From Amorphophallus konjac (Eukaryota > Streptophyta > Magnoliopsida > Alismatales > Araceae), in assembly GCA_022559845.1 (NCBI GenBank), contig CM040120.1:164716334-164780333 (forward strand): DNA of 64,000 nucleotides, given 5' to 3'. The translations under genes and the position numbers were made by a program. The notes beneath the pieces were generated by a model. It saw only the letters and a program-made list of their open reading frames with translations, did no database searches and was not told the origin of the DNA. Below are positions 44,842-57,670 of the stretch, one piece after another (position 1 is the stretch's first letter; every line of letters starts with the position of its first letter).

Positions 44842-46835
44842 AAGAAATTTCGCCCTCGAAATTAAGGACTAGCAAAGGAGAAGCAAGGGAGAGCAACCCA
44901 ACAACACAAATCTCGGAAAACACAGCTCAGAGGAACAGCGTCAGACCACAATTACAGGTACACACTCTAGCTTCCAAGACAGCAAGTCTACAGCACGAGC
45001 ATGGCACCAAAGTGAACACATCTGACACCTCCGAAGCAAAGGCAATGTCGTTTACGTCTCACAGGGCAAGAGACACGACAGCCACAACAATCGAGAACCA
45101 ACACCGAAAAGCACAACAACAACACGGCAAGCAGCAGCTCACACAAGGAGACACAGTCCTCACAGCTGACAGCTCGACCACATCATCGGCTCTAGTGCCA
45201 AAGGCAACAGGGAACACCTGGCACACAGGACACCAATGACAACAACAACACTGGACCAGAAACACAATCAGGTCAGCACTTACTCAGATATCACATTTGA
45301 TCAAGTCGCAAGCTCACTCCAAGGAAGAAAAAGGAGCACAGCAAAGCTAACTGACAAGACAATGGTCCAAGACAAGAACACAAAATCATAAGGAAACAGC
45401 GCCCAAACAACACAACGGCAGCACCTGCAGAACTCTGGCTCCGCGCAACACGCAGGACCAAAGAACACATCTGCAAGTAGGGTCACAACAAGGCACAAGA
45501 ACAGCTGAGCACACGACCACACAGGAACGGGTCACGCGTCAGACCGCTCACCAAGAGAAGACCCACAACAACAAGAAACGACAACAATCTCGGGGAACGC
45601 AACTCAAGGACTAGCAACACGCCTCAAGAGCACAACACCCAAGAAAGAAAATACAGAGTAGAAGGCACTCAATCAGCAAGGAATGCCGACAAAATCCCCA
45701 ATACTCGCAAAGTTGCCAATGCCAACACAAGAAAAACCACAAACAATGGCACGGCAACAACTACGTCAAGGCACAGGAAGCCAAGACGAAGTCACATCGA
45801 GAAAGAAAGAACCTCTCGACAAACGGGTAGCCAACCCACACACTACAGCTGTACTCTTAACAATGCGCACAGGCAACAAAATAACATCGGTAATCGCATC
45901 TCAGCACACACCAGCGCCTATCGCAATCAACAAGATCGCAATTCACACGCCACGCGCACCGATCCAATGAATAACCGAACACAAGGAGCCTAAGTGCAAC
46001 AAGAGAAGAGCACCAGCTTCAGCGCAAAGCACAAGGAAAGCATCAATCTCAGCTTACCTTCACGTCCCGACACAATAAATGAGCCTTCACAATACATCGG
46101 CCGTCAGACACAGCACGATGATTACGGTACACAACAGCTCTTAACACCATTACGGAATCTAAAGCCAAGCAACCGTACAACAAGGAGCAGATCAGGCTCA
46201 ACACAAAGCTGTCCACACTTAAGCAGACACAGGACAAAGGCAACACTAAGACAACAATTCCAAGGCTAACCTCGAAAAAGCTTCACCAAAAAGGGACGAG
46301 AAGCAACAAGCTCAACAACAGCAGCTCACCAGGAAGGGAAAATCCTAGGTTCGCTCGAGCAACTTCTCAATCGAGGCAACACGACAACCGAAACAACCAA
46401 AACAACGATGCATCAGAAGCTAAATAGACTCAAGCCGGGACAACGCAAGCAACGTAAAAACGTGCATGGCCATCACACCAACGCTAAAAGTCATAAGCTA
46501 CCTGAGCAAAATACAGAAAACAGCTCGAACAATGCACAGCAGGTTCATGCCAACCGACAAACACTGCCAAGCGCAACACGATCGAGACCAACTTCAAACC
46601 GAACGAAGCACATCGTCACATCCAGACGAGAGCAAAAACCATCTCGTACAGTGCCAACCAAGCACGTACAAGACCACACACGAGAAGCACCGCGATAAAC
46701 ATCGCAACACCTACGCCAGCAAGAGACTGTACTGGGCCTAAGGACTCTGGAAACTGTATATCTCGGATTCCCATGTACGTCACACAACAACGCTCTGATA
46801 GCTCAGAAAAGAAACTCCAAACATCTCAGAACACT
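44842..46835 (-). other. Element J internal region, non-coding
   Basis: No Gag, protease, RT or integrase motif in any frame. The strand that would be transcribed is rich in G and T, its complement in A and C. The short open frames on both strands are low in complexity (Gln/Asn/Thr-rich on plus) and look like composition effects. It is probably cargo that only carries signals for packaging and reverse transcription. Confidence 0.75.
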
Positions 46836-46847
46836 GCTCTGATACCA
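46836..46847 (-). other. Element J primer binding site
   Basis: The minus strand reads TGGTATCAGAGC, two bases from the LTR at 46850; initiator Met tRNA type. This fixes the element orientation as minus. Confidence 0.9.
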
Positions 46848-46849
46848 CC

Positions 46850-49800
46850 TGTAGCGACCCGGATTTCGGATACCCGGTGCACCCGGTATAAATACCGAAT
46901 ACACGTGATACCACATGGGACCCGCGAGGCCTCCCAAGCGCGGGAAAGCGCCGAAGGGATAAAAGGCATGTGTAGAGTACATTGAAGCCACAGAGATACA
47001 ACAGTAAGCAAGTAAATTTCATTAGATTGGATTGCTAAAGTAGCAGAAATAAAATTACAGCTTCATTAATAAATTCCACAATTACAATTAAACACAGAGT
47101 CCAGCCCAAAGGAAAGACAACGAGTCTAGCACAGTACAGTACGACAGAAAGAAACGTACACAGAAGTCGGGAGAAGCCCGACGCAGGTACGGCTGGCAGC
47201 TACAACAGCGAAAGAGCGCTCCACCAAGAACAGCAGAGGCAGACGGCGAAACCCACCTGAAAAGTAGCAGGGGTGAGTCTCAACAGAAACTCAGTAGGGG
47301 TCACGCAGGAGAGGGTGAGAACCCGCACCAAACAAGCGGCTACCGAACTAACCTCGGCACCCCAAACTACTCCAAACAAAAGGCAACAGATGGATGACCC
47401 CAAACTCACACAGAAGGGTACATCAGTCTGTCAACTAGCCCCAAACAATCCAGGTCTAGACAAGACCTAGACAGACGCCAAACAAACACGTACACGACCG
47501 GAAACATCGTGCATACAGCCCCACGCACGAACAGAACACCGTGCGGACAACAAAACACTGACCCCGAGTACAGCCACGAACGGGCAACTCGCAAAGGTCA
47601 CAACGCGCAAGAAAACGCGAAGAACTACGCGTCACGTGACGGAAGCACCCCCTTACAAAGCCAGCTGCGTCCACTGACGTCTTACGCCGCACCTCAAGTG
47701 TCTCACCTACAGTACTGCTGTAACAACAGCAGAGATGTAGACACCAGCTGAACCAAGCAGGAACAACAAAACAAGTAACTAGTCAGGGTCACGCCCGTCG
47801 ACGTAAGTCCTCAGTCCCTGACCACGTGTGCACACACTGGCTCTAGCCCAAAGCCAGGTCCTCTAGCTAGTATTCTCCCTCGGCAGGACGCTACCGTCTG
47901 GCCAGGAGCCCGCGGAACCAGCTACAACCGCTCAATGGGAAACACTCCTCTGCTTTCCGCAAGCAGGACGGCACTCAACAGACCTTAGAGCAACAACAAG
48001 TGGAGGCCTCACACGACACAGGAGCTCAAAACACAAGTGCCGAAGTACTAACGGGCAACCACACCCCTCAACACGTACTTCGAGGCACCAAATGGCAGCA
48101 TCGCCACTGTCGACAACTCAGGACAAGCAACTAGACCTCCTACGTAACGATCCTGAGTCGAACGACTCAAAGGCCAGATTGTCACAACAGCGGGACAAGC
48201 CGCCAATCGGTCTAATCCTAGGCCAAAGAAACCACGCTCCGCAGAAAACAACACACGGAGACCCGAGGGAAGCACCAAGAACCCTCAGCACAGCTGGACA
48301 CGCAAACCGAGGTAAAACAACACCTCGAAGCATCCAGAAACAGTGTCTCGGACAGGACCGAACCGCCAAGACACGCACAAACAAGGTCACATGTCAACCA
48401 CTGGGTCAAACCGGGTTGACTTGAACCAAACAACAACAGCATACAAGAGTAGGATCAAGAGTCCTACCACAAGTAAGAAGACTCCTGGCTACCTCACAAC
48501 GTAGTCTTAACCCTCATAGGACATCAAGAGACATCCACGGGACAACGGGCAGACCACTAGGCCAAGCCAAGACACGCAGAATCATCGGGCGGAAAACCAA
48601 GGCACAAAGGAAGTAACGCACAGGCCCTAGACCGTTATTAGCAAGTGACGGTCTAGCTCAGGGGCGTTATTTCCCAAACGACGGACGGACACGGGCCGTC
48701 ACACACCACCCTGATAACCTACAAAACCACACAAAAGCCAAGTAACGCACGGGACCAGGGGCGTTACAAGCAAATGACGCACAGGATCCCCACCGTCACA
48801 TCCAACGGTGCAGCAAACCCAAACCAACGAGAAGTAACGCACAACGTCAGGTGCGTTACAACCAAACGACGCGGCAGGAGAGGGCCGTCAGAGACAAACG
48901 ACGCGCAGGGGCCTATCCGTTACATCCAACGGCATAGCCACCCTCAACCTAACATGACAGAAAACGACGGACGGAGGCATGCGCGTTACTCACAAACGAC
49001 GCACGGGGTCTCCATCGTCACTTCCAACGGTGCAGCCACCTAACCTCGTCCACACAGAATGTAACGGCCAGGGGCAGGCGCGTTACACTCAAACACCGCA
49101 CAAGGGCTCGACCGTTAGAGGCCACGCCTCAACGAGTCAGACGTCAGTCAACGGAAAGTAACGGCCTGGGCAAGGCGCGTTATTTCCATCTAACACGCTG
49201 GGTCAAGCGCGTTAGACCAACCGACTAAACCCCAAAGGAAAACGACGAAAGCAAAGTAACGGCCAGTCACTGGCGCGTTACACGGGAATGACGCACCACC
49301 CTCGGGCCGTCACTCACCCAGAAGCAAAAGAGCTCAAAACAACACAGACCAAACGACGGTCAGTCGTAGGGCCGCTAAATCAAGTAACGGTCGCTGGCAT
49401 GACCGCCACTTCGGTTACGGCGGGAAAACATAGGAATGGCCGGATCGGCCCATTCCACGCCCCATTCACGCCGAAATGCAGGGGAAACACACCGCAACGA
49501 CAAAATACAATGCCAAGGGGCTCCAAACCCCACATGCAACATGAAAAACACAAGATCCGGGCGATTTAGACAAATCCACCCAAAATGGGTCACCGAGGTT
49601 CCCGGGCTTCTACCGGCCTCGAATGAACACCAAATCGCACGAAATCAACGCGGATGGGATTCTAACATCCCCGCGGTCATTTAGAAACTAACTACGCCGC
49701 AAATGGTCACCGTTTACCGGCCGACCCTAAAAACCACGAAAATCACGGTTTAGGCAAAACAAGCCCAAACACACTCGTTTCCTAGACGAACGCCGTGCAA

Positions 49801-50429
49801 TGGCAGGGAAAACGAAGATGGAGAAGCAAGGATCCGTCACCCTACCTCCACCGAAGAAACCGTGCCCCGAAGGGACTAAACCACGCCGAAAACCACTCGC
49901 GAACCGATTTCACCGGCTTTGAATCCACCGTACGGGATCGCGCCATAATCGATCCGATCCTCGCTCCATCGCGCATCCAACCAGCTCCACGGCTTCACCG
50001 CCTCGCCCACCTACGCCTCCGTCTGCAGCCGGAGCCGAAAAGGGGAGAGAACGAGAGAGAACGGGAGAGAGGGAGACGGTCGCGCGAATGAGAAGGAGAG
50101 AGAAAGAGAAAAGAAAAAAGAAAGAAATTAGGAAATTTTCCTAATTTCCGAAAATTCTGAAAATGCGCCGAAAATGCACAAATTTAGAAAAATACGCAAA
50201 AATAGGCGAAACGACCGGCTCGACGAGTACATCGTCGTTGTAGCATCCACGAGCTCGAGAATTGACAAACAAACTCACCGTAGGGTTCCGTAACTAGTAC
50301 GTGAGAAAAACCCACACGGCTCGTCAAACTCAACTCGGAAGCCACGAAAGCGAACCGAAACTCAACGAAACCAATCCGAAACAGACCCGAAAGATCCAAC
50401 AAAGATCCAACAAGATCCAGGGCATTACA
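46850..50429 (-). repeat. Element J 5' LTR
   Basis: 3580 bp partner of 41248-44827, offset 5602. It carries the same inverted-repeat array at about 48632-49422. Confidence 0.95.
48632..49422. repeat. Inverted-repeat array in the right LTR of J
   Basis: Second copy of the array at 43030-43820. A few point changes fall in the arms, for example CTAACGCGCT has become CTAACACGCT near 49190, breaking one pair. Confidence 0.9.
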
Positions 50430-51346
50430 TTTTGGCTGCATTATACATCAAGGAAATAGTCAGATTACATGGTATTCCTGTTTCAATCGTGTCTGACAGA
50501 GATCCCTATTTTACTTCTCATTTTTGGAAGGGATTACAACATTCGTTGGGAACAAGGCTTAACTTTAGTACAGCTTTTCATCCTCAAACGGATGGTCAGA
50601 CCGAGAGAACAAATCAGGTGGTTGAAGACATGCTCAGAGCTTACATCATTGATTTTGATGGAAGCTGGCATGATCACTTACCGTTGGTGGAATTTGCATA
50701 CAATAATAGCTACCAGGCAAGTATACAAATGGCACCTTTCGAAGCTTTATACGGAAGGAGTTGCCGATCACCCTTATGCTGGGATGAAGTTGGAGAGAAA
50801 CAACTGCTAGGTCCAGACATGGTAAGGGTTACCACTGAAAGAATACAAATGATTAGAGAAAGACTGCAAGTTGCTCAGTCTAGGCAAAAGGCTTATGTCG
50901 ATACAAGAAGGAGAGATCTTGAATTCCAAATTGGAGATCATGTATTTCTCAAGATATCGCTGGGACGTGGCATAAGGAGATTTGGTGTTAAAGGCAAGCT
51001 TACACCAAGATTCATCGGACCCTTCGAGATACTGGAACGAGTTGGCGAGGTTGCTTATCGCATCGCATTGCCTTCTCAACTGTCCGATGTACATAATGTA
51101 TTCCACATATCTATGCTGAAGAAGTATGTACACGATCCATCACATATTATTGATCATGGAGACCTAGTGATCCAGAAGGATCTCACATATGAGCAGAAGC
51201 CTATGAAGATACTAGATCGTGAAGTACGTACCCTAAGGAATAAGGCTATTCCCATGCTTAAGGTACAATGGAATAAGAACTCCGAACATGAAGCTACATG
51301 GGAGACCGAGGAATCCATGAGGAAGCAATTTCCAGAATTGTTTTAA
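50430..51346 (+). pseudogene. Element I integrase, second part with Tekay-like tail
   Basis: Continues directly from 41247 after J: LAALYIKEIVRLHG, VSIVSDRDPYF (second Asp), HPQTDGQTERTNQ (Glu), LPLVEFAYNNSYQ, then the C-terminal region GKLTPRFIGPFEILERVG, and the tail DREVRTLRNKAIPMLKVQW...EATWE to a TAA stop at 51344-51346. Open over 304 codons. The core Asp, Asp and Glu are all present when both parts are considered. Confidence 0.95.
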
Positions 51347-51406
51347 GGTATATACTCTACACTCTCCACTTATATATACTATTAAATTTGGGGACCAAAT
51401 TCTCTT

Positions 51407-51419
51407 AAGTGGGGGAGGG
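51407..51419 (+). other. Element I polypurine tract
   Basis: AAGTGGGGGAGGG directly before the 3' LTR TG at 51420. Confidence 0.88.
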
Positions 51420-54305
51420 TGTAGCGACCCTGATAAAAGCAAGATTTTTAAATATATCAAATTAAAAAAATAAAAGATAAGTGAATAGATGACAAAGAGC
51501 CTAAATGAGTAAATCATTAATCAAAGGAAAAAAATATATAACGCCTTTTATAAAGGCGCTGATTCAAAAGGAAACGCCTCTGTCTAAGGCGTTAATTTAA
51601 AAAGGACGCCTAGACAATAGGGCGTCAAATTTCAAACGACGAAAGATAAAATCTAGGAAAGGAAATGAAACACCCTCTACATGGACGCGTTTTACATAAG
51701 TAACGACGCTAGACAAGGCGTCAATTTAAATTCGACGCCCTCGCTTAAGACGTTAATTCAGTTCGAGTTTCGTTCGACCCAGGAGTCTATCCAGGGCAAG
51801 TTATGGATAACTACGTCGAGGGAAGGATATAGTAAGGACTCTATCAAGGGAATACTACCCTTAATCAAATTCTAACTCTATTAGGATGCCCAAAATCCTA
51901 TACAAAACCATGTCCGATCAAACCCTAAAGCTGTTGCTGCTGCGTGAAGAACAGGTGGTTCTTCGTACCATTTCTTAGTCATGAAGGATACTAATATTCT
52001 TCATGTGTTTTGTAGGTTGACGTGCTGAAGAACGAAGGGTCTTCATCATCGTCTACATCTTCTTCAAACTACCGAAGTGTCGGAGGAGTTTTTCCTTATC
52101 ATCTTCCTCTGCTTCCGGAACATCAGAGCATCGTTATTATTGAACCTTCATCCGTTCGTCGGTCAAAATCTTCTTAAAGGTAGGTTTTCTCAAGGACTGT
52201 AGCCCAAACTAGCCTAATAATGATTATAACATCATCCGTTAATACATGCATATAGATTTTATGCGTTTCTGCAAAGTTTTTGAAGGAAGCGTCTCTGTCA
52301 AGGGTGCTAATTTAAAAGAAACGACCATGACTAGGTCGTCAACTCCATATTTGACGCCCTTCACACGGACGTCAATTTCTCTTAATTAATAAATGCCATG
52401 TTTAAAATTATATATCTATTCAAACATGATTCTAAATTAATGCATGATCAATCTTTTGTAATCCTGCTATTTTTCCTGCCACGATCATGTACCCTGTTTC
52501 CTGAAATTTTATTATCTAAAAATTGGTAAATTCCTGAATTCACGACCTTGTCCAGGTCGTCTCATGTTTAACTGACGCCCCCGACCAGGGCGCATATTGA
52601 AGAGACACGCCCCTGTCCAGGGCGCGTTTCTGTTAAAAATTCCAGATTATTAATATTCTGTAAATTAGAAATATTGAAAGGATGACTTCTATGTACGTCG
52701 TCAAATGTATTATAAACGCCCCTGATTAAGGCGTTAATTTCATGAAAAACGGCTTTACCAAAGTCACTTTTTTTCTGCATTATTGTTTCACTGATTACTG
52801 TTAACCGAGAGCTTCATTGTATATATATATATCGGCACTATATTCCAGTCCGTGAATATAGTCCCATGTTTCATGATGTTTTATCGCACTACCCTCAATT
52901 CTCATTGACATACAAGCTCTCCATTGGACATTTCGTTCCTTTGGACTAGCGAGTTAGTTATAGAGACCTCCGTAAGTCTCCTCGCAGCCTTGGATTCCCT
53001 CAAGGCCGACTGAGCTGGTTGTACCATAAAAACTCATTACACTATTTTGCCATGTCACTCTAAAGAAACATGGTATACCGGCCCTCATGTTATGCAAAGT
53101 GTGTATCATGAGAATTCTCTTAATGGGATGAGGTTATCATGCCATTTGATGCTGTTCTTGTAAACCCCAATTCTATATCAACATTGTTATGCTGTTCTTG
53201 TAAACCCCAATTCTATATTCAACATGATGTTCTTGTGGACCTCAATTCTATATTAAGAATGAGGACGTCTTGCCATTGATGTGCTGTTCATGTGGACCTC
53301 AATTCTATATAAAGAGTGTCCATACTTGCTTGTCATGGTACCCAAGTTAGGGAACCAATTCCACCTAGTTTTATCGATAATCGTGATTGTACCGTTATTA
53401 TCGCCATTCTATGTCAAGTGTCATATTTTTGGACTCTACTCTAGTTTACCCTACATATCTACAAGCTTATTTCTTAAAATTCCATATTGGCTATACACAA
53501 AAGTGGATGTTAAAATACATGATTAATGCCTGCGCATATAGGGCCCGATCTGGTCCTGGGAGGAGCACCCGAAAGTACTTGTGCCCATGGGAGTTGATTG
53601 ATCACGGTATTGGCATTATACCGAAGTGCATGACTAGTTTGATTGAACATTCCACAAATCTTGTACTTGTACTTGACTTGATATTACATGACTTGCGTGG
53701 CCCGAGAAAGGGTAATTTCATACTTGCTTGACTTGAAACAAAATAGCCAAATTCCAACATAACATGATGAGTTTACTCGCTTGAATATCTTGATATCTTT
53801 CGATATAAGTTCTTGAAAGTTCATGACTAGTTCCTATTGCTATCTTATTGTTATATACTCTCTCTCTATCTTGTCGTTTTATACGAGCATGCATAGCTAT
53901 AGTGCATTCATGAAAGATGTGATTACTTAAACCCATTGCTAGTTCTTGAGATATAATTTCCTACTGAGCGTTCGCTCACTTAGTGTTTCCCTACTTTTCA
54001 GGTAAGTCCGACGAAGAGGGAACTCAAACGGATGGGGAAAATCAAAAGTGAAAGAGATAGAGCTTCTTCCGTGTTACCTAGTCTTTTTCATATTTTCTTG
54101 AGTCAACCTTGTATTTTTCTTTTATTTTAGTTAGTACTTCAAGGTTTGTAATAGACATATTCTTATTAAAGGAATTAATGGACTGGGTTATCTTTACTTT
54201 CGCGCATCTCTGATTTTGGTGTCGAATATACTAATACTCTGATTGACATGATTGATATAAACTCGTCGCGCATCTCCGGGTTCCTTCCGCGCTCGGGGCG
54301 TGACA
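51420..54305 (+). repeat. Element I 3' LTR
   Basis: 2886 bp partner of 34743-37645. It lacks a short piece near 51970 that is present at 35285-35320 in the 5' LTR. Inverted-repeat arrays recur at about 51537-51760, 52285-52385 and 52540-52770. Confidence 0.94.
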
Positions 54306-55680
54306 GTGCCTATCGGGTGCAAATAGATTTTCAAAAGGAAAATCGGTACAGATGGACAGGTTGACACATACAAGGCTAGACTAGTGGCGAAAGGATATCG
54401 TCAAAGGTAAGGCATTGACTATGACGAGATGTTTTCGCCGGTAGCCATGGTTAAGTCAATCAGAATCCTCCTTGCCATTACTGCATACCCGGATTATAAG
54501 ATCTGGCAAATGGATGTGAAGATAGCTTTTCTTAATGGAAACTTGTCAGAAGAGGTGTACATGGTACAGCCTGAGGGATTCACCTCCAAGCCACATCCTA
54601 ATAAGATATGCAAACTTCAAAGGTCCATTTATGGATTAAAGCAGGCATCTAGAAGCTGGAACTTAAGATTTGACGAGGCTGTCAAATATTTCAACTTCAT
54701 TCGGAATGAAGATGAACCCTGTGTTTACAAGAAGGTCAGTGGGAGCTCAGTGACCTTCTTGGTCCTTTATGTTGATGACATCTTACTCATTGGGAATGAT
54801 GTAGGGATGTTGACATCAACTAAGTCTTGGTTTTTCAAGACCTTCTCCATGAAGGATTTGGGAGAAGCATCCTATGTGCTGGGCATAAGGATCTATCGAG
54901 ATAGATCTAAAAGGATGATAGGATTATCTCAATCCATGTACATAAACACTATCCTCAAAAGGTTTAGGATGGAAAATTCTAAGAGAGGTCTCATTCCCAT
55001 GAGACATAGAATTTACCTATCTAAGGGGATGAGTCCTAAAACTTCTGAGGAGGTGGCACACATGAATAAGGTACCCTATGCTTCGGCGATAGGGTCAATC
55101 ATGTATGCAATGCTATGTACACGGCCTGATGTTGCCAATGCTTTAAGCATTGTCAGTAGATATCAGGCAAATCCGGGCGAAGAGCACTAGAAGGTAGTAA
55201 AGGGCATCCTTAAGTACCTGCGAAGGGCTAACGATCTTTTTCTGCTTTATGGAGGAGATGACCTATAGCTTAGAGCTTACACAGATTCTAGTTTCCAGTC
55301 AGGTACAAATAACTGTAAATCCATGTCTGAATTTGTATTCATGTTGAATGGAGGGGCAGTCAGTTGGAGAAGCTGTCTGGATGAAGAAATTCATCTTGGA
55401 ACTTGGCGTAGTTCCCGAGATAACACCTCCCATCCCATTATTTTGTGATAATAATGGGGCCATCGCCCTGGCGAAGGAACCGAGATCTCACCAAAGGTCA
55501 AAGCATATTCTCAGGCGCTTTCACCTTATTCGGGAGATTGTTGATCGTGGAGATGTGACGGTAGAGCGTGTACCGTCAGAAGACAACATAGCAGATCAAC
55601 TGACTAAGCCTTTGACACAGACTGTATTTGAGCGTCATCGGGATAAGATGGGCCTCAAAGTTGTGGGCAATTGGCTGTAG
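54306..55680 (+). pseudogene. Element H reverse transcriptase and RNase H
   Basis: Resumes the frame cut at 34742: PIGCKWIFKRKIGTDG, ARLVAKGYRQ, FSPVAMVKSIRILLA, WQMDVKIAFLNGNL, QASRSWNLRF and the catalytic LYVDDILLIG near 54770. RNase H begins AYTDSSFQSG but runs from GGAVSW straight into EAVWMKKFI. The stretch that normally holds the DSTTEAEY-type catalytic block is deleted (near 55367) and the frame changes. It ends LTKPLTQTVFERHRDKMGL and TAG at 55680. Stops also lie at about 54409, 55188 and 55267. Confidence 0.92.
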
Positions 55681-55683
55681 TTC

Positions 55684-55694
55684 AAGTGGGAGAT
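55684..55694 (+). other. Element H polypurine tract
   Basis: AAGTGGGAGAT, the usual Copia form, directly before TGTTAG. Confidence 0.82.
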
Positions 55695-57290
55695 TGTTAG
55701 TGTTGGTGTGCTACAGGCCAATTTCGGGTCAGGTAGGCCCAATAGTTATACGATCTTGTTCATTATTAATAAAGTGATATTTGAGCGTAAATATGCGATT
55801 GTGTTACTTTACGTTGTCCCTAGGATATGTAGTTGTAAAGTCAGCTCGAGATGGGATCTCGAACATGAGATTGACTTTACATGTACACATACCTTAAACT
55901 GTTCCTGGTTGGAGGGTAATCACTCGGGGACTTTGATTACCTATTAAACTAGTACACATGATGTGTCAGTGACCAATCTCATGGTCATTGGTGTGGGGCA
56001 CCAACACATATGTGTAGGTGTATGTCCTTGGAGGATGTACACTGAACTGATCCGCTATTGGATCTTCAGATGGTTGATTATACCTAATGTCAACTGAAGA
56101 TCTAACTGTCTCAGTAGCATCGTTGGTCCTTTGACCTGAGGCATTGATCGGATCTTACACGAGGATTGGAATGGTTTAATCACTTGGCTAAGTGACTTTA
56201 ACCATAAGTCATGAGTTGCCGAGTCGTTAACCACTCCAGGATACGTGTGAAGATCATCAATGGTCAAGAAGGGATCGCTCACTGTCGGGTATATATCAGA
56301 CAGTTAATGGGTCATGACATTGACGCTCCGTTAAATCCCTGGCCAGGGTCGTATGAGTTCGTTTAGGATGAACGTCATACACTTTAAGGAGGTCATAGTC
56401 AAATGGCACGATCATGGGGTTTGACAGGAACCATACCCTCGATCGTACCAGACTCATAGAATGAGCGAGGGATTATATCGATGCGGTAACTGTGGATTTA
56501 CAGGTACCAGACAGGCTGGTTTAAACCCGGCGTCCTCTAGGATCACGTGGATTTGCTTGACCCAACGTGATCGAAGGTTCGGAATGAATTAAACTATTAT
56601 TCGACTCTTGTAGAAGCGAATAATACGTTTAATTTACTTCTAATTAGGAATTAGAAGTTAATGGGCCTTAAACTAGAGTGACTATGGGCCTAGAGAATCA
56701 CACACAATAGATTCTTGGGTGACGGATAATTATTATACAGGTGTATGTATTAATTCCCTTTGATTCCTTTTAGAAAGGAGTGTAAATGGGGCTTAATACA
56801 TGAGTATAATAATGAAATGGTCATATATACAATTTTGGTCCTTTGGAGGTCTTTTGAAAAGGGCCAAAACTCTATATATAGCCAACCTACGTGAGTTCAT
56901 TTGAACTCTCGAACTCTTCCGACCTCTCTTAACTTAACCAAGCATTAAGGGTTAAGAGAGGAGGATTAGCCTCCCCCCTTTCTCCCCCTTGCTCTCTCTC
57001 TCTCTCTCTAGAAGGTGATAGAGTCGGGGAAGTTGCGCCGGGGAGGTACCGTCGCTGCGCAAGGATCCGTGTGGATCTGCTCTAGAGGCCGTACAGTTGT
57101 GCGGCTCGGTTTCTCTGCATCGGGCTTAGCGGACAGCGTCGTTCCACGCAAGGTGAAACACGCAACCCGTAATTAGGGTGTTAGAAACACCGATTAGAGC
57201 ACAGATTAAGCTTTCCATAACACCGGGATCGGGCAAATGAAATTTTTGTTATCCGCTGCGTCGCCCGTAGGTGCTGTGCGAAATCTTACA
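55695..57290 (+). repeat. Element H 3' LTR
   Basis: 1596 bp. Begins TGTTAGTGTTGGTGTGC and ends CGAAATCTTACA. It has the bases at its start that the 5' LTR lacks. Confidence 0.92.
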
Positions 57291-57670
57291 TGGGTCCACC
57301 TGGCTGTCGTAATGCTCCAGCATGTTGGGGTCCAAGCGCAGCAGATCCTCTCGACTCACCCACGTATCGTCTATTGGGGGACGGTTCTTCCACCTAACCA
57401 GGTAGCGCTGATACACCTTGTGCCTAGTAATGATACTCTGCTCATCCAGTATTGCCTCTACCTGCTCTCGTCGGTCTCTCAAGCTAGAAAGTGGAGTCCC
57501 ACCGGGAGTGTCTCTCTCAAGGGGGGGGGGGGTAAAGGCTCGAGCTCCTCACTGGGTTCCACCGCGGGGCCCTTGTAGGGTACCAGGTCCGCCACATTGA
57601 AAGTAGGGTGTACCCCAAAACCCTCAGGTAGGTCTAGCTTATAAGCATTACTGCCAAGTCATCTCAGAAC
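57291..57670 (-). pseudogene. Element G integrase tail and chromodomain
   Basis: The minus strand gives LGSNAYKLDLPEGFGVHPTFNVADLVPY (integrase C-terminal end, 57555-57650). After a frame change at a run of about twelve G/C bases (57521-57532), a chromodomain follows: VEAILDEQ, YLVRWKNRPPIDDTWV, LLRLDPNMLEHY (57300-57450). Chromodomains bind methylated histone tails and steer chromoviruses to heterochromatin. The sequence ends at the LTR of H, so the end of the element, polypurine tract and part of the 3' LTR are gone. Confidence 0.9.

Larger units (their letters stand above)
41248..50429 (-). mobile_element. Element J: LARD-like non-autonomous element related to Tekay/Del, young
   Basis: The two LTRs are both exactly 3580 bp (41248-44827 and 46850-50429). 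The termini are TG...CA, with a perfect 5 bp duplication TTTTG at 41243-41247 and 50430-50434. By hand I count about 43 differences and no indels between the LTRs, almost all transitions. In minus orientation the element runs LTR, primer site, a 2022 bp centre without any polyprotein motif, a polypurine tract AAAGGAGGGGAGGA, LTR. The sequence before that tract (TTTCGAGGGCGAAATTTC) is the Del/Tekay signature. It must use proteins of a relative. Confidence 0.95.
34743..54305 (+). mobile_element. Element I: Ty3/Gypsy, Tekay/Del-like, split by element J
   Basis: Direct LTRs of 2903 bp (34743-37645) and 2886 bp (51420-54305) begin TGTAGCGACCC and end GGGGCGTGACA. The flanks are GTCCC (34738-34742) and GTGCC (54306-54310), a 5 bp duplication with one mismatch. 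The Copia frame of H rejoins across it (KVP to IGCKW). It carries a primer site, Gag-protease, RT, RNase H, integrase with Tekay-like tail, and a polypurine tract, all plus strand. Two stop codons and the insertion of J are its main defects, so it is younger than A. Confidence 0.95.
28521..57290 (+). mobile_element. Element H: Ty1/Copia retrotransposon, split by element I
   Basis: Two LTRs (28521-30102 and 55695-57290) in direct orientation, an initiator-Met primer site, and Copia-order domains: Gag, protease, integrase before RT, RNase H. Without I it is about 9.2 kb. The 3' LTR begins TGTTAGTGTTGG after AAGTGGGAGAT, but the 5' LTR lacks about ten first bases and starts at the shared GGTGTG. 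The flanks do not match, and both belong to different parts of G. I infer a recombined or deleted insertion rather than a clean one. Lineage within Copia not assigned. Confidence 0.9.

Noticed and set aside
45683..46269. Gln/Asn/Thr-rich frames in the centre of J as a coding region
   Set aside because: They lie on the strand opposite to the element, are low in complexity and share no retroelement motif.
57285..57295. TGGGA/TGGGT as a target duplication of H
   Set aside because: The complete LTR of G shows that the sequence expected right of a clean insertion is TCTAGTGG, not chromodomain sequence, so the similarity is chance.
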